31,340 nucleotides of DNA, taken from positions 1 to 31,340 of the forward strand of contig JAZNZB010000023.1 in NCBI GenBank assembly GCA_045594705.1. The letters run 5' to 3'. Numbering within the stretch: the first letter of the stretch is position 1; the number at the start of each line of letters is the position of its first letter. The notes under the pieces are model-generated. The model ran no database searches. It was not told the DNA's origin and saw only the letters and a list, made by a program, of their open reading frames with translations. The stretch comes from SVQP01 sp045594705. GTDB lineage: Bacteria > Bacillota > Clostridia > Oscillospirales > CAG-272. Position numbers and translations under genes: made by a program. Below, one piece after another: positions 6,078 to 14,746 of this stretch.

Positions 6078-6911
6078 ATGGCTGAGCAGAACGTGTGTCG
6101 ATTCGTTCCTCGTGAGATCAACGACCATAGCATTCATACCGTCCATTTCGTGCTGGAAACCAAGGAGCAGCTCTATACTGGTTTGCGACTCAAATCTTTG
6201 TATACCGTGTATTTCGTGCTTCAGGGAGAGGGGAGACTTCATACCAGAGGAGCGGTTCTTCCCTTGCAGCAGGGGGACGTTTTCTTTTCATTTCCCGCCG
6301 AACCCTTTGCCATTGAATCTGTTTCGGATTTTCAATATATGTACATCAGCTTTTTGGGTGCGCGCGGCAATCGCATCATGGAAAAGCTGGGGATCTCGCC
6401 GGGGTGCGTGTTATATCAGGGGTGTCACGAGCTTGAAACGGTATGGACACAAGGTCTTGGAAGTCCCGCGGAGCTTTCCGATATTGCCAGCGAAGCCGTC
6501 CTGCTGCATACCTTTGCTTACCTTGGCAGACGCCTGCCGGGCTTTTCCGCGAACGACAAGGGAAGGACCGACCTGATCTCCATGATCCAGAAATATGTGG
6601 ACGAGCATTTTTCGGATCCCGATTTTTCCTTGGAGCGACTGGGCAGTGACTTGAAATATAACAAAAAGTACCTGTCCACAGTGTTCAAGCGGCACGTGGG
6701 CGTGGGCATTGTGGAGTATTTGCACACAGTGCGTATCCAGCATGCCTGCACCATGCTCAAGCAGGGCTTTACCAGCGTCAGCGATGTGGCACTTCGCTGC
6801 GGATATCCCGATGCACAGTATTTCTCCAAGGTATTCAAGCGCAGAATGTCCATCTCTCCCCGCGAGTATATGGCGTCGATCAAAACCGAGCCATCCTTGT
6901 CGAATTCATAA
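6078..6911 (+). CDS. AraC-family transcriptional regulator
   Basis: 277 aa, the standard two-domain length. Residues about 20-110 form a cupin-type sugar-sensing domain (GEGRLHTRG, LPLQQGDVFFSFP). Residues about 170-270 hold the double helix-turn-helix: LERLGSDLKYNKKYLSTVFK, then SDVALRCGYPDAQYFSKVFK and the closing SPREYM. Start at 6078 behind AAGGAGG. It is divergent from the GH109-like gene and most likely activates it in response to a sugar or glycan fragment. It could also act on the lipoprotein gene that converges on it from 9973. A strong terminator follows directly. Confidence 0.93.
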   Translation: MAEQNVCRFVPREINDHSIHTVHFVLETKEQLYTGLRLKSLYTVYFVLQGEGRLHTRGAVLPLQQGDVFFSFPAEPFAIESVSDFQYMYISFLGARGNRIMEKLGISPGCVLYQGCHELETVWTQGLGSPAELSDIASEAVLLHTFAYLGRRLPGFSANDKGRTDLISMIQKYVDEHFSDPDFSLERLGSDLKYNKKYLSTVFKRHVGVGIVEYLHTVRIQHACTMLKQGFTSVSDVALRCGYPDAQYFSKVFKRRMSISPREYMASIKTEPSLSNS

Positions 6912-6917
6912 ACCAAA

Positions 6918-6957
6918 GGGGCTGAATCAGCAATGATTCAGCCCCTTGCTTTTTTTG
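6918..6957. terminator. Terminator between araC-type gene and lipoprotein gene
   Basis: GGGGCTGAATCA-GCAA-TGATTCAGCCCC, a perfect 12-bp stem at 6918-6945, followed by TTGCTTTTTTT. It serves the plus-strand AraC gene and may also stop the convergent lipoprotein transcript. Confidence 0.9.
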
Positions 6958-6958
6958 T

Positions 6959-9900
6959 TTACATCAGCGCGCGATACAGTGTGGTCAGGGTGTCCGCATC
7001 TTCTATAACAGAGGATGCAATGACCACAAGGCCGTCTGCGGTGATGGTCACGCTCTTGCCTGCGGCTGCAATGGCCTTTGCGGGCATGACGTAGGTGATG
7101 CCGTAGTGAGAGTAGGTGTCAAGTCCTTCGCAGGAAACGCCGATGATCTCTTCCACAAATGCCTTGGGGAGATAGAATTCGTCGCCTCTGCCCATCAGCA
7201 CAGCCTTGGTGCTGGAGGCATCCAGTCTGACCTGCTTGCCGCCTGCAAACGCATTGTAAGAGCCGGCCTTGAGTACGATCATATCCTCGGTCAGAACCTC
7301 GGGGATCTTGACCTCGGTCTGTACGGTGGTGTAGCGGTAGTTGAAGCGGTCGTTGGGAGCAGCATCGCCAAGGTCAAGGAATTGCATGACGTTGCCGTCT
7401 GCGACAGAGTTGTCCGCCCACTTGAAATCAAAGGTGTCGCCAAGGTTCAAAAGCGAGCGTGCGATCTTGATCTGCAACACGTTGCCGCGCAGATTGTATT
7501 CCGCTTCGCCAACGGTTTCAAATTCCCAGGTATCGTTGCCCACGAATTTTTCTACCGAGACCTTGCCGTCCTTCTGGGAACGGTTGATCAGAAAATCATA
7601 GCCGTACCAGCCGGTCTGTGCATTGCAATCGGCATCAATAAAGAGGTTCATCCAGTTCGTACCCTCGGGAGAGGTGATGTCCTCGGCGCACTCGGCGTAG
7701 AAGTAGAGATTGTCAGCGTCGGAGGAGACCTTGCAGGTCACGAAATCGTTGCGGCCGGAGGTGTTTACGTAGCGGAAATCACCCACGTAGGAGAAGTGAT
7801 CGCGATCCACGGTGTCGCCCCGGTAGTCGCGGTACTCGGGGCCTACGATATACCATTGTCCGAGGTCGCCCTCAATATCAATCGCCCACTGCTCAAAGGC
7901 TGCTTCGCCAACGCGAGAGCCCTTGTACTTGCGGATGTTCTGTACCATCTGGTAGAAGTAGTTGTCGTTGTAGCCGCCTGTCATAGGCTCGATATCACGG
8001 GAGTATTCGGTGTTGAATGCGTCCACGTAGTACCATTGATATTTGGGAACGCTCTGGTTGACTCTGTATTCGTTACAAATCATCTGACCCTGCGCGGGAT
8101 TGTCCACGGAGCCGCCCCAGCGGCCTGCCCACCATTCGTTCCAGCCCGTGATCATGACCAGCGGAGGATCTACCTCCATGGCGTAATCAAAGTGCTCCTG
8201 GAAGGCAAGACCCAGTCCGGAGGTGGTCTTCATGAGTGCATAACCGAACTCCCAATCACCCTCGTAGTCGGGAATGCCGTTTTTCTTAGTATAGCTGCGG
8301 CCGCCGTTGGTGCCTGCGCTGCCGTTTGCCCAGAAGCCGCACATGACCACCATCTGCTCCACGTCGCCCTCGGGGGAGAGACCGGGAGACTGGGGATACA
8401 TATCTGCCCATGCCCAGCGGCCCTTACCGTCCTTGGAGGTGTACCAGCCATCGCTTGTAAATGCCCAGCTTTGACGGGCAGTGAAAAAGTCGTTTATTTC
8501 GTCGGGAAGGGTTCTGGCCAGCGAATCGGGATAGAAGATCAGCGGCTTGCCGTCCCACATAAACCACATATCGGCATACTTGCCGGTCGAATAGTAGTTA
8601 TTCCAAAGGGAATTCAGCGAAGCGGCAGCCAGAGAGTCGGTGTTGCCGCAATGGAAGCAGATCTGCGGCACGGCGTAGCCCTCGGTACGCATCTCGCTCC
8701 AGACGCGCAAGAGCGTCTCGAGGTTATGCTCGTAGATAATGCCGTTGGTGGCGTCCACGTAAATGAAATCCACGCCCGCCTCTGCCAGCATATAGCCGTG
8801 CTTGCGGATGACCCATTCGTCATCCGAGTTATAGTAGCCAAAGTAGGGCTCGGCCCAGTAGTGTGCAAAGCCGAGGTTGCCCTGTGGGATCAGATCCCAA
8901 ACAGCGTCCACACCGCCCGAAAGGTAAGCTGCCGTGTGGTCAAACAGGGGATTTTGTCCCTGCTTGGTGGCGTTGTGCCACATAAAATAGAAGATACCGA
9001 CCTTCTTGTCACCGGGGGTGGCGGTGTCTGTGCCCACGGGAGTTGAACGGTCCGCGTCGTCGGTTGCTACCCACGTATCCGCGAAAACGTCACGGGAATT
9101 CAGCATATCGATAGGCTCGGTCGTGTAACCGGTCGATTCGCCCGAAACCTTGATGTTGCTCAGCTTTACCGCTTTTTTCATATGATGTGTCCAAATACGC
9201 GCATAGCCCGTTTTTGCAACCGGTGTACTCAGCGGCTCGGTGATGTCGGGGCTGTCGCTTCCTTCCAGATAAAATTCCATCTTGTCTTCAAGGATCACCA
9301 GTCTTGCCAAGGGGGTTTTTGTGCCCGCGTCGTCATAAAAGATCGAGATCACGTTGGCAACCGGATCATCCTCAATGATCAGGCTGACGCCCTGGGAAAA
9401 GTCCACGGGGCAGGGGAGCATGGTGCACCCGGGCCATTTGCCCGTACGCAGACCGATTTTCTGGTCCTTCATCAGGATCCATACGCGTGCCGATTCGTGG
9501 TTGGGTGCGGATCCTGTGCCGGACAAACGCAGGCCAAAATAGGCGGTGTCGTAATCTGCTTCCGGTTCAGGCTCGGATGAGGTCAGCTTGAACTGATATC
9601 TGGCCGTTACGGTCTCGTTGAACGAAAGACCTATGTTAAAGCAGGAAAGCGTGTTTGCATTGAGCGAAACGGTGCTTTTTTTCGCTTTTCCTTCACCGAT
9701 GGAGAATGCGGGGTCGGGATTGTCCTCGGAGTATACGTGCTCCTCCGAGATGATTTTTTCAGTGATTGTCACGGTCTGCTTTTCAAAGCTCAGATCGGTT
9801 GTGTTCTGGAAAGGCCCTTCCTGAGGATTGGAGCGGTCCACCTCGGGAATCTGCTCTTGCGTGTCTTGTCCGGTAGTGCTTTGCTCACCTTGTTCGCCTC

Positions 9901-9973
9901 GGCAAGCAAACATGCCAAGCAGCATGGATGCGCACAAAAGGCACAGCAAAATTCGTTTGATTGACTTTGGCAT
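6959..9973 (-). CDS. Large lipoprotein with GH99/GH71-like catalytic core and CBM9-like domain
   Basis: 1004 aa. AGGAGG lies six bases before the ATG at 9973. Residues 1-24 are a lipoprotein signal peptide ending MFAC, so the protein is anchored by Cys24 outside the membrane, followed by a Gln/Thr-rich linker. Residues 60-280 look like a beta-sandwich (laminin-G type). The core at about 324-690 begins VGIFYFMW and has VDFIYVDATN (401-410) and MITGWNEWWAGRWGG (607-621), the WNEW motif seen in GH99, GH71 and WbsX-type TIM barrels, where nearby acidic residues are catalytic. Residues 695-885 resemble a CBM9/DOMON sugar-binding domain (NLFIDADCNAQTGWYGYDF). The end (890-1004) resembles a copper amine oxidase N-terminal-type module. 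It probably binds and cuts an extracellular glycan; the linkage is unknown. Confidence 0.8.
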   Translation of the reverse strand: MPKSIKRILLCLLCASMLLGMFACRGEQGEQSTTGQDTQEQIPEVDRSNPQEGPFQNTTDLSFEKQTVTITEKIISEEHVYSEDNPDPAFSIGEGKAKKSTVSLNANTLSCFNIGLSFNETVTARYQFKLTSSEPEPEADYDTAYFGLRLSGTGSAPNHESARVWILMKDQKIGLRTGKWPGCTMLPCPVDFSQGVSLIIEDDPVANVISIFYDDAGTKTPLARLVILEDKMEFYLEGSDSPDITEPLSTPVAKTGYARIWTHHMKKAVKLSNIKVSGESTGYTTEPIDMLNSRDVFADTWVATDDADRSTPVGTDTATPGDKKVGIFYFMWHNATKQGQNPLFDHTAAYLSGGVDAVWDLIPQGNLGFAHYWAEPYFGYYNSDDEWVIRKHGYMLAEAGVDFIYVDATNGIIYEHNLETLLRVWSEMRTEGYAVPQICFHCGNTDSLAAASLNSLWNNYYSTGKYADMWFMWDGKPLIFYPDSLARTLPDEINDFFTARQSWAFTSDGWYTSKDGKGRWAWADMYPQSPGLSPEGDVEQMVVMCGFWANGSAGTNGGRSYTKKNGIPDYEGDWEFGYALMKTTSGLGLAFQEHFDYAMEVDPPLVMITGWNEWWAGRWGGSVDNPAQGQMICNEYRVNQSVPKYQWYYVDAFNTEYSRDIEPMTGGYNDNYFYQMVQNIRKYKGSRVGEAAFEQWAIDIEGDLGQWYIVGPEYRDYRGDTVDRDHFSYVGDFRYVNTSGRNDFVTCKVSSDADNLYFYAECAEDITSPEGTNWMNLFIDADCNAQTGWYGYDFLINRSQKDGKVSVEKFVGNDTWEFETVGEAEYNLRGNVLQIKIARSLLNLGDTFDFKWADNSVADGNVMQFLDLGDAAPNDRFNYRYTTVQTEVKIPEVLTEDMIVLKAGSYNAFAGGKQVRLDASSTKAVLMGRGDEFYLPKAFVEEIIGVSCEGLDTYSHYGITYVMPAKAIAAAGKSVTITADGLVVIASSVIEDADTLTTLYRALM

Positions 9974-10089
9974 AAAGACCTCCTCTTTGCTGCGGGATCA
10001 CTGCCCCGCGTATAAATCTTACAAGAGGTAAGGACTGTCAAAAGGGAGGCAAGTCCCAATATGTAGCAAAGAAATCTTTTTGGCGTCAT
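9790..10089 (-). CDS. Doubtful small lipoprotein or decayed lipoprotein leader
   Basis: An ATG at 10089, preceded by AAAGGA, opens a frame whose first 23 residues are a textbook lipoprotein signal (MTPKRF, a hydrophobic run, then LTSC). The frame continues out of phase through the start of the large lipoprotein gene to a stop at 9790 (99 codons), and residues after about 37 look like noise from the other frame. It may be the remnant of a deleted lipoprotein gene, or a translated leader that couples to the gene at 9973, whose ribosome binding site lies inside it. The complete 99-aa product is unlikely to be functional. Confidence 0.35.
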   Translation of the reverse strand: MTPKRFLCYILGLASLLTVLTSCKIYTRGSDPAAKRRSLCQSQSNEFCCAFCAHPCCLACLLAEANKVSKALPDKTRKSRFPRWTAPILRKGLSRTQPI

Positions 10090-10138
10090 TCGCTCATCCT
10101 TTCTTCTCGGCTGAGAAAATGTGATTGATTGTACAATA

Positions 10139-10168
10139 ATTGTAGCATGCATGTTTTATCTTTGTCAA
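10139..10168 (-). promoter_or_regulatory. Promoter of the lipoprotein gene
   Basis: Minus-strand TTGACA (10168-10163), 18-base spacer, TACAAT (10144-10139). It would give a leader of about 160 bases before the large lipoprotein, containing the small frame at 10089. Confidence 0.65.
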
Positions 10169-10227
10169 GCCTGCACAAACAACACGTGTATTTTAGTCTG
10201 TATTTTCTGTCTATTTGTCTCATTTTC

Positions 10228-10256
10228 TTGACAATCGGTCAGGCCTTGATTATAAT
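10228..10256 (+). promoter_or_regulatory. Consensus promoter of the GH36 gene
   Basis: TTGACA (10228-10233), 17-base spacer, TATAAT (10251-10256): a perfect housekeeping promoter 37 bases before the start codon. It is divergent from the lipoprotein promoter, about 60 bases away. Confidence 0.85.
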
Positions 10257-10293
10257 GAAGTTAAAAAATTGCAAGCAACGGAAGGGGAAATAT

Positions 10294-12195
10294 ATGAATA
10301 CCGTGCCTCGTTTTTCATTCAAGTACAGGGGAAAGCTCTTTGACCTTGCAGATGCAAAAGTGACTGTGACCGATTACGGTCGTCTGTACGAGCTCCCGGA
10401 CGGATTGTGCGTTGAGCTGCATATCAAGGAATATCCCAAGTACAATGCAATCAGTTGGATGCTCTGGTTTGAAAACAAAGGAGAGTACGACAGTGGCCTG
10501 ATCAGCGACGTTCTGGATTGCGACGCAACCTGGTGCTTTGCCGAGACTCCCGGCGTGACGCCGCCGCTTTCCTTGTACGATACCGACGGATGCGCAGGTT
10601 ATGAGGCCTATCTGCATTCCGACAGTATCGCAGAGGAATGCAAGGTGCACGAGACCAAAATGACTTTGGGCAGATCGCGCTCCTTCCACCCTCTGGGCGG
10701 TCGCTCTTCGAGCGGGCAAATGCCTTTCTTTGAATTCCATACCGAAAATCGTGGGTTGTTTGCCGTGGTTGGTTGGTCGGGTCAGTGGCGTGCTGCCTTT
10801 GCACACACGCAGGGGGATACGCTGGAGCTCAAAACCGGTCTTGACTACACCGCATTCAAGCTGCATCCCGGTGAGCGCATTCGCACATCCTCCATTTTGC
10901 TTATGGAGTATCGCGGCAGCCGCGTGCAGGGCAGCAATCAGCTCCGCCGTCTGATCAAGCATGAGTTGTGTCCTTTTACTCCCGAGCAATTTCCTTTTGC
11001 CCTGGAGGGCATGGGCCTGACGACTGAAAGACACCTTTACCATTTGAATAAATTCCGCGATCACGGCGTTAAGGCCAATTACTATTGGATCGATGCAGGC
11101 TGGTACGGAAAGGGCGGCACACCGGGGGCGGCCGACTGGTATAAGCAGGTGGGCAACTGGCAGGTGCGCCCCGATGAGCACCCCGACGGCCTTCGGGACG
11201 TGGTCAGAACCGTGCATGATTCAGGCATGAAATTTTTACTTTGGATGGAGCCCGAGCGCGCGTATCCCGGTACGGATCTTGCCCTTGAGCACCCCGATTG
11301 GCTGTATCCTCTGGATGGATTCTATCTGCTTTTGCGCCTTGACAAGGACGAGGTGCGCGAGTATCTGTTCCGGGTGATCTGCTCCTTTATCGATACCTTA
11401 CAGATCAAGTGCTTCCGTCAGGACTTCAACATGGAGCCGCTGCAATCCTGGCGCATTACCGACGAGATGGATCGCGGCGGTATCAACGAGATCAAGTATA
11501 TCATGAATCTTTATCGCCTTTGGGATGACCTGCGCGCCAAGTATCCCGATCTGGTGATCGATAACTGCGCGTCGGGTGGCCGACGCATCGACTTTGAGTC
11601 TTTGCAGAGAGCCATTCCGATCTGGCGTACCGACGCCTTCTGCGAGCCCGATCTTGACCCCGATGCGATCCAGACGCAGATGTTTGGCTATAATCGCCTG
11701 GTGCCTTGCTCGGGCGGTGTGTGCAAGAGGATGGGGGACACCTATGCAACCAGAAGCTCTTACGCGCCCTGCTTTGTGGGCAGCTGGTGGTGGACTGACC
11801 GTCCCGACCGTCCTGAGCCCGACGAGGAAAAGTGTGCCTGGATGAAGAAGATGTGCGATGAGTATCGCGCGTTGCAGCCCTATTTCTCCTGCGATTTTTA
11901 TCCCTTGGAGAACGGCGGCTGGTCGTATGCACACGGTGGCTGGGCAGCTTACCGATATGACAGACCCGAAGAGGGGGATGGCATTGTGATGGTCTTCCGC
12001 CGTGCAGAGTCCAACTGTGTCACCTCTTCCTACGTACTGGAAGGACTGGATCCCGAGGTGATCTACACCGTGACCGATATCGATACCGAGCAGACGTGGG
12101 AGATCGCGGGCAAGGTGCTTGTCAACGAGGGATTGACCGTTACCGTTCCCGAGAAGTATCAAAGCAAGATCCTGATTTATCGCGTCAAGGAATGA
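10294..12195 (+). CDS. GH36-type alpha-galactosidase
   Basis: 633 aa from the ATG at 10294, which has AAGGGG seven bases upstream; the frame is open to 10129, but that part overlaps the promoter. Residues 1-220 form the N-terminal beta-supersandwich. The TIM barrel starts near 235 (GMGLTTERHLYHL) and carries NYYWIDAGWYG (262-272) and FLLWMEPERAYPGTDL (314-329). It also has the nucleophile Asp377 in CFRQDFNM, NCASGGRRIDFE (424-435) and the acid/base Asp447 in WRTDAF. GH36 enzymes release terminal alpha-galactose with retention, for example from raffinose-family sugars or galactomannan. No signal peptide, so it acts on imported sugars. It converges on the amidohydrolase with a shared terminator between them. 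Confidence 0.92.
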   Translation: MNTVPRFSFKYRGKLFDLADAKVTVTDYGRLYELPDGLCVELHIKEYPKYNAISWMLWFENKGEYDSGLISDVLDCDATWCFAETPGVTPPLSLYDTDGCAGYEAYLHSDSIAEECKVHETKMTLGRSRSFHPLGGRSSSGQMPFFEFHTENRGLFAVVGWSGQWRAAFAHTQGDTLELKTGLDYTAFKLHPGERIRTSSILLMEYRGSRVQGSNQLRRLIKHELCPFTPEQFPFALEGMGLTTERHLYHLNKFRDHGVKANYYWIDAGWYGKGGTPGAADWYKQVGNWQVRPDEHPDGLRDVVRTVHDSGMKFLLWMEPERAYPGTDLALEHPDWLYPLDGFYLLLRLDKDEVREYLFRVICSFIDTLQIKCFRQDFNMEPLQSWRITDEMDRGGINEIKYIMNLYRLWDDLRAKYPDLVIDNCASGGRRIDFESLQRAIPIWRTDAFCEPDLDPDAIQTQMFGYNRLVPCSGGVCKRMGDTYATRSSYAPCFVGSWWWTDRPDRPEPDEEKCAWMKKMCDEYRALQPYFSCDFYPLENGGWSYAHGGWAAYRYDRPEEGDGIVMVFRRAESNCVTSSYVLEGLDPEVIYTVTDIDTEQTWEIAGKVLVNEGLTVTVPEKYQSKILIYRVKE

Positions 12196-12217
12196 TCAAG
12201 CAACTCAAAAAGTAAAA

Positions 12218-12250
12218 ACCGCCAAGAGCAATTATGTTGCTCTTGGCGGT
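12218..12250. terminator. Shared bidirectional terminator
   Basis: ACCGCCAAGAGCAA-TTATG-TTGCTCTTGGCGGT is a perfect 14-bp stem. The plus-strand T-run is ATCTGTTTTTG and the minus-strand complement reads TTTTTACTTTTT. It ends both GH36 and the convergent amidohydrolase. Confidence 0.88.
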
Positions 12251-12265
12251 ATCTGTTTTTGTGAA

Positions 12266-13417
12266 TTATTCTGCCTGATATACGATTTTTCCGTTCACTG
12301 CGGTCAGATAAGCCTTTGCGCCGACGACGGTCAAGGGGTCGTCCTGCCAGATGACCACGTCGCCGTCCTTGCCGACCTCCAGGCTGCCCACGCGGTCGCC
12401 GATGCCGGTCTGATTGGCGGGGTTGACCGTAATGGCGCGCCAGCCCTCCTCGTAATCAAGGCCTGCATTGACCGCAAAGCCTGCGCACATGGGCAGATAT
12501 TCCAGCGGAATGACGGGTGCGTCGGTAATGATGCTGATCGGGACGCCTGCGCGATGGAGTGCTGCGGGGGTGGTAAAGCTCTTATTGGCAAGCTCGATCT
12601 TGGTCTTGCCGCCAAAGGTGGGGCCGACAAATGCGGGATAGCCCTCGGCTGCCAGTTGGTCTGCGATCAGCTCACCGTCGGTGCAGTGATCCAGCGTCAG
12701 ATCTACGTCAAATTCTTTGGCAATGCGAATGGCGGTAAAGATATCGTCCGCGCGGTGCGCGTGCGCCTTGAGCGGGATCTCCTTTTTGATCACGGGGATC
12801 ATGGCCTCCAGCTTCATATCGAAATTGGGTTCTTTTCCGTTTTCCTTGGCCTGTACGTAGTTGCGTGCCTTGAACAGAAGCTCGCGCAGAAGTGCCGCGG
12901 TTGCCATACGCGTAATGGGCGTTTTGCCGCCGCGCTGACCGTAGCATCCCTTAGGGTTCTCACCGAATGCCACCTTCATGGCAAGCGGATTTTTGAGGAT
13001 CATGTCGTCCACGCGATTGCCCGCAAGCTTGATGGCTGCGAAGGTGCCGCCCACCACGTTGGCACTGCCGGGGCCTGTGCAGGCAGTGGTGACGCCGTGC
13101 GAAAGCGCAAGAGGAAAGGTCTCATCGATGGGGTTGATGCCGTCAATGGCGCGCATGTGCGGGGTGACGGGATCGGACATTTCGTTGTAATCCATACCCT
13201 CCCAGCGCATTTTGGAGTTGTCCACGCCGATGTGGCAATGAGCCTCCACGCAACCGGGGGTGACCAGTCTGCCGCCCGCGTCGATCACGGTTGCGCCATC
13301 TGCGCAAATATCCGTGCCCACGGCAGCGATCTTGCCGCAATCATCAAGCAGCACGCATCCGCCCGGGATGTCCGCGCCTGCCATGGTTTTGACGTATCCG
13401 TTTTTGATCAGTAACAT
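12266..13417 (-). CDS. Amidohydrolase (imidazolonepropionase-like)
   Basis: 383 aa from the ATG at 13417, which has GGAGG seven bases upstream; an in-frame start five codons earlier lacks one. It has the composite beta-domain plus metal-dependent TIM barrel layout. The metal-site residues are visible: His60/His62 in VEAHCHIG, His219/His221 in KAHAHRADD, His244 in LDHCTDG and Asp299 in IITDAP. VGSLEVGKDGDVVIWQDDP (343-361) is the family's C-terminal signature. Members hydrolyse cyclic amides, peptides or similar C-N bonds; the substrate cannot be told. It has its own promoter and no evident functional link to the glycosidases. Confidence 0.88.
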   Translation of the reverse strand: MLLIKNGYVKTMAGADIPGGCVLLDDCGKIAAVGTDICADGATVIDAGGRLVTPGCVEAHCHIGVDNSKMRWEGMDYNEMSDPVTPHMRAIDGINPIDETFPLALSHGVTTACTGPGSANVVGGTFAAIKLAGNRVDDMILKNPLAMKVAFGENPKGCYGQRGGKTPITRMATAALLRELLFKARNYVQAKENGKEPNFDMKLEAMIPVIKKEIPLKAHAHRADDIFTAIRIAKEFDVDLTLDHCTDGELIADQLAAEGYPAFVGPTFGGKTKIELANKSFTTPAALHRAGVPISIITDAPVIPLEYLPMCAGFAVNAGLDYEEGWRAITVNPANQTGIGDRVGSLEVGKDGDVVIWQDDPLTVVGAKAYLTAVNGKIVYQAE

Positions 13418-13449
13418 AAATAATACCTCCAAAGAAAGCCTTTAGAGGT

Positions 13450-13478
13450 ATTATAGCACGTTTTATGCGGAAAGTCAA
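13450..13478 (-). promoter_or_regulatory. Promoter of the amidohydrolase gene
   Basis: Minus-strand TTGACT (13478-13473), 17-base spacer, TATAAT (13455-13450). The -35 box overlaps the stop codon of the truncated glycosidase upstream. Confidence 0.8.
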
Positions 13479-14401
13479 TCCCGGTCCGGGATTGGTTGGG
13501 GTGTTCCGCCTGTCAGAGAGCAGGGGAGTCGGTCAAAGGATTCGAGCTCTGCAAAGCCAACGTCCTCTTCTGTTTTTTCAATGCGAAGGGTGTGCGTGCC
13601 CTTTTCCAGAGTGAGGTGGATGTCGGCAAAAATGTCTTGGTCAAACGAGCCCCATCCCAGGGATTTTCCGTTTTCGTTATAACGGAGTGTTCCGCACTTG
13701 ACTCCATCTATATAGACCGTGTGGGTCGCAAGACCCATGGGGGCCGCATAATAGAAGCGGAGCGTGTAGTCGCCGTCCTCGGCAATAAACAGGTTATCAA
13801 AGGTCAGCGAGGTGCCGATATCGTCTATGCCCGCTACGTGTGTACCGACATTGTAGGCAGAGCCCTTGAGCTTGGCCTTTTCCGCTTCGTAGTGAATGAT
13901 GCCGACGTCGTGGATCTCTACCGATGCGGAAAGCGTCAGATCTGCGGGAATGGCAGAGCCGTCCTCTGTGAACAGAGCGACGCGATTGTGGCGATCCGTG
14001 CCAAGCAGGTCTGTTTCAAGCGTGACTGTGCCGGTGCCCTGCTTGAGTGTTACGGTGCCTGCATCCTTGCGGTTGATCTCTACCTTGAGCACAAGATCGG
14101 CAGGAGACTGATAGGATAGCTGCATGGTATAGGAGAATACGGCGTCACCAACCGATGTGCACTTTTGCTCCAAGGGCACGATCAGCGACGGGAACAGCAG
14201 GGTGTTTTCCTCTGCACGCTCTGCCACGGCACTCTGTGCCTCTCCTGTCCACGGGATCAGCGTGATACGCAGTCTGGCGTGAGAGTAGGGAACTAAGCGC
14301 ACCGTTACGGTCTCATCCTCCAGGCGTTCGGGAGCTACGGGGGAGATGGGCGTATCACCGGCGATGTCATAATCCCTGTTGAGCACCCAATCCTTCAGCA
14401 A
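13475..14401 (-). pseudogene. C-terminal fragment of a glycosidase with CBM6/35-like domain (5' end lost)
   Basis: 308 codons are open up to a weak TTG at 14401 with no ribosome binding site; three bases earlier the sequence becomes the tail of an AraC gene on the other strand. The first 50 residues (PERLEDETVTVRLVPYSHAR, LRITLIPW) look like the end of a glycosidase, most like GH127-type enzymes, which close with a VPYG-x-x-x-LRIT motif; this assignment is weak. A beta-rich linker follows, then a CBM6/CBM35-like domain at about 170-295 (HYEAEKAKLKG, DGDYTLRFYYAAP, HTVYIDGVKCGTL, LTLEKGTHTLRIEK). The catalytic domain is missing. Whether the remnant is ever translated is unknown. Confidence 0.75.
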
Positions 14402-14531
14402 TATGACAGCCGACCGCGTTGCCTATGAGTGCGGATTTGCGGATTACGCACATTTTTATCGGATGTTTTCCAAGGAAGTCGGCTGCTCACCCAAGGATTA
14501 CAGAAAAGAGATGCTTTCAAGGAAGTCGTAA
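14397..14531 (+). pseudogene. 3' fragment of an AraC-family regulator
   Basis: Frame SN-MTADRVAYECGF...ADYAHFYRMFSKEVGCSPKDY...SRKS ends at the TAA at 14529-14531. This is the second helix-turn-helix and closing motif of an AraC regulator (compare SDVALRCGYPDAQYFSKVF and SPREYM in the intact copy ending at 6911). Everything before about residue -45 from the C-terminus is gone, and the sequence to the left belongs to the glycosidase fragment on the other strand. A terminator follows 16 bases after the stop. Confidence 0.85.
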
Positions 14532-14546
14532 ACTGCAATCGAAAAA

Positions 14547-14582
14547 TAAAAAAAGCACTTGCCGAAGCAAGTGCTTTTTTTG
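14547..14582. terminator. Terminator of the tRNA operon (bidirectional)
   Basis: AGCACTTGC-CGAA-GCAAGTGCT (14554-14575) is flanked by A-run and T-run, so it works on both strands. It directly abuts the CCA end of tRNA-His on the minus strand and follows the AraC fragment on the plus strand. Confidence 0.88.
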
Positions 14583-14658
14583 GGGTGAGTAGTGGGGCTT
14601 GAACCCATGGCCTCCAGGGCCACAACCTGGCGCCCTAGCCAACTGAGCTATACCCACC
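14581..14658 (-). tRNA. tRNA-His (GTG anticodon)
   Basis: The complement forms a full cloverleaf with anticodon loop TTGTGGC. It has the tRNA-His hallmark: an extra G-1 opposite discriminator C73. CCA is encoded. It is the last gene of the Gly-Arg-His operon. Confidence 0.95.
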
Positions 14659-14669
14659 ATATTAAAATA

Positions 14670-14746
14670 TGGCGTGCCTTGAGGGATTCGAACCCCCGAC
14701 CTACTGCTTAGAAGGCAGTTGCTCTATCCGACTGAGCTAAAGGCAC
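14670..14746 (-). tRNA. tRNA-Arg (TCT anticodon)
   Basis: The acceptor stem GTGCCTT/AAGGCAC, anticodon loop CTTCTAA and T-loop GTTCGAATC are all present, and CCA is encoded. It reads AGA codons. Confidence 0.95.

Noticed and set aside
7106..9046. 646-codon open frame on the plus strand opposite the large lipoprotein gene
   Set aside because: It is the mirror frame of a gene with a lipoprotein signal, clear domains and a good ribosome binding site. The mirror product has no recognisable motif, is biased to Val, Gly and His, and has no promoter or binding site.
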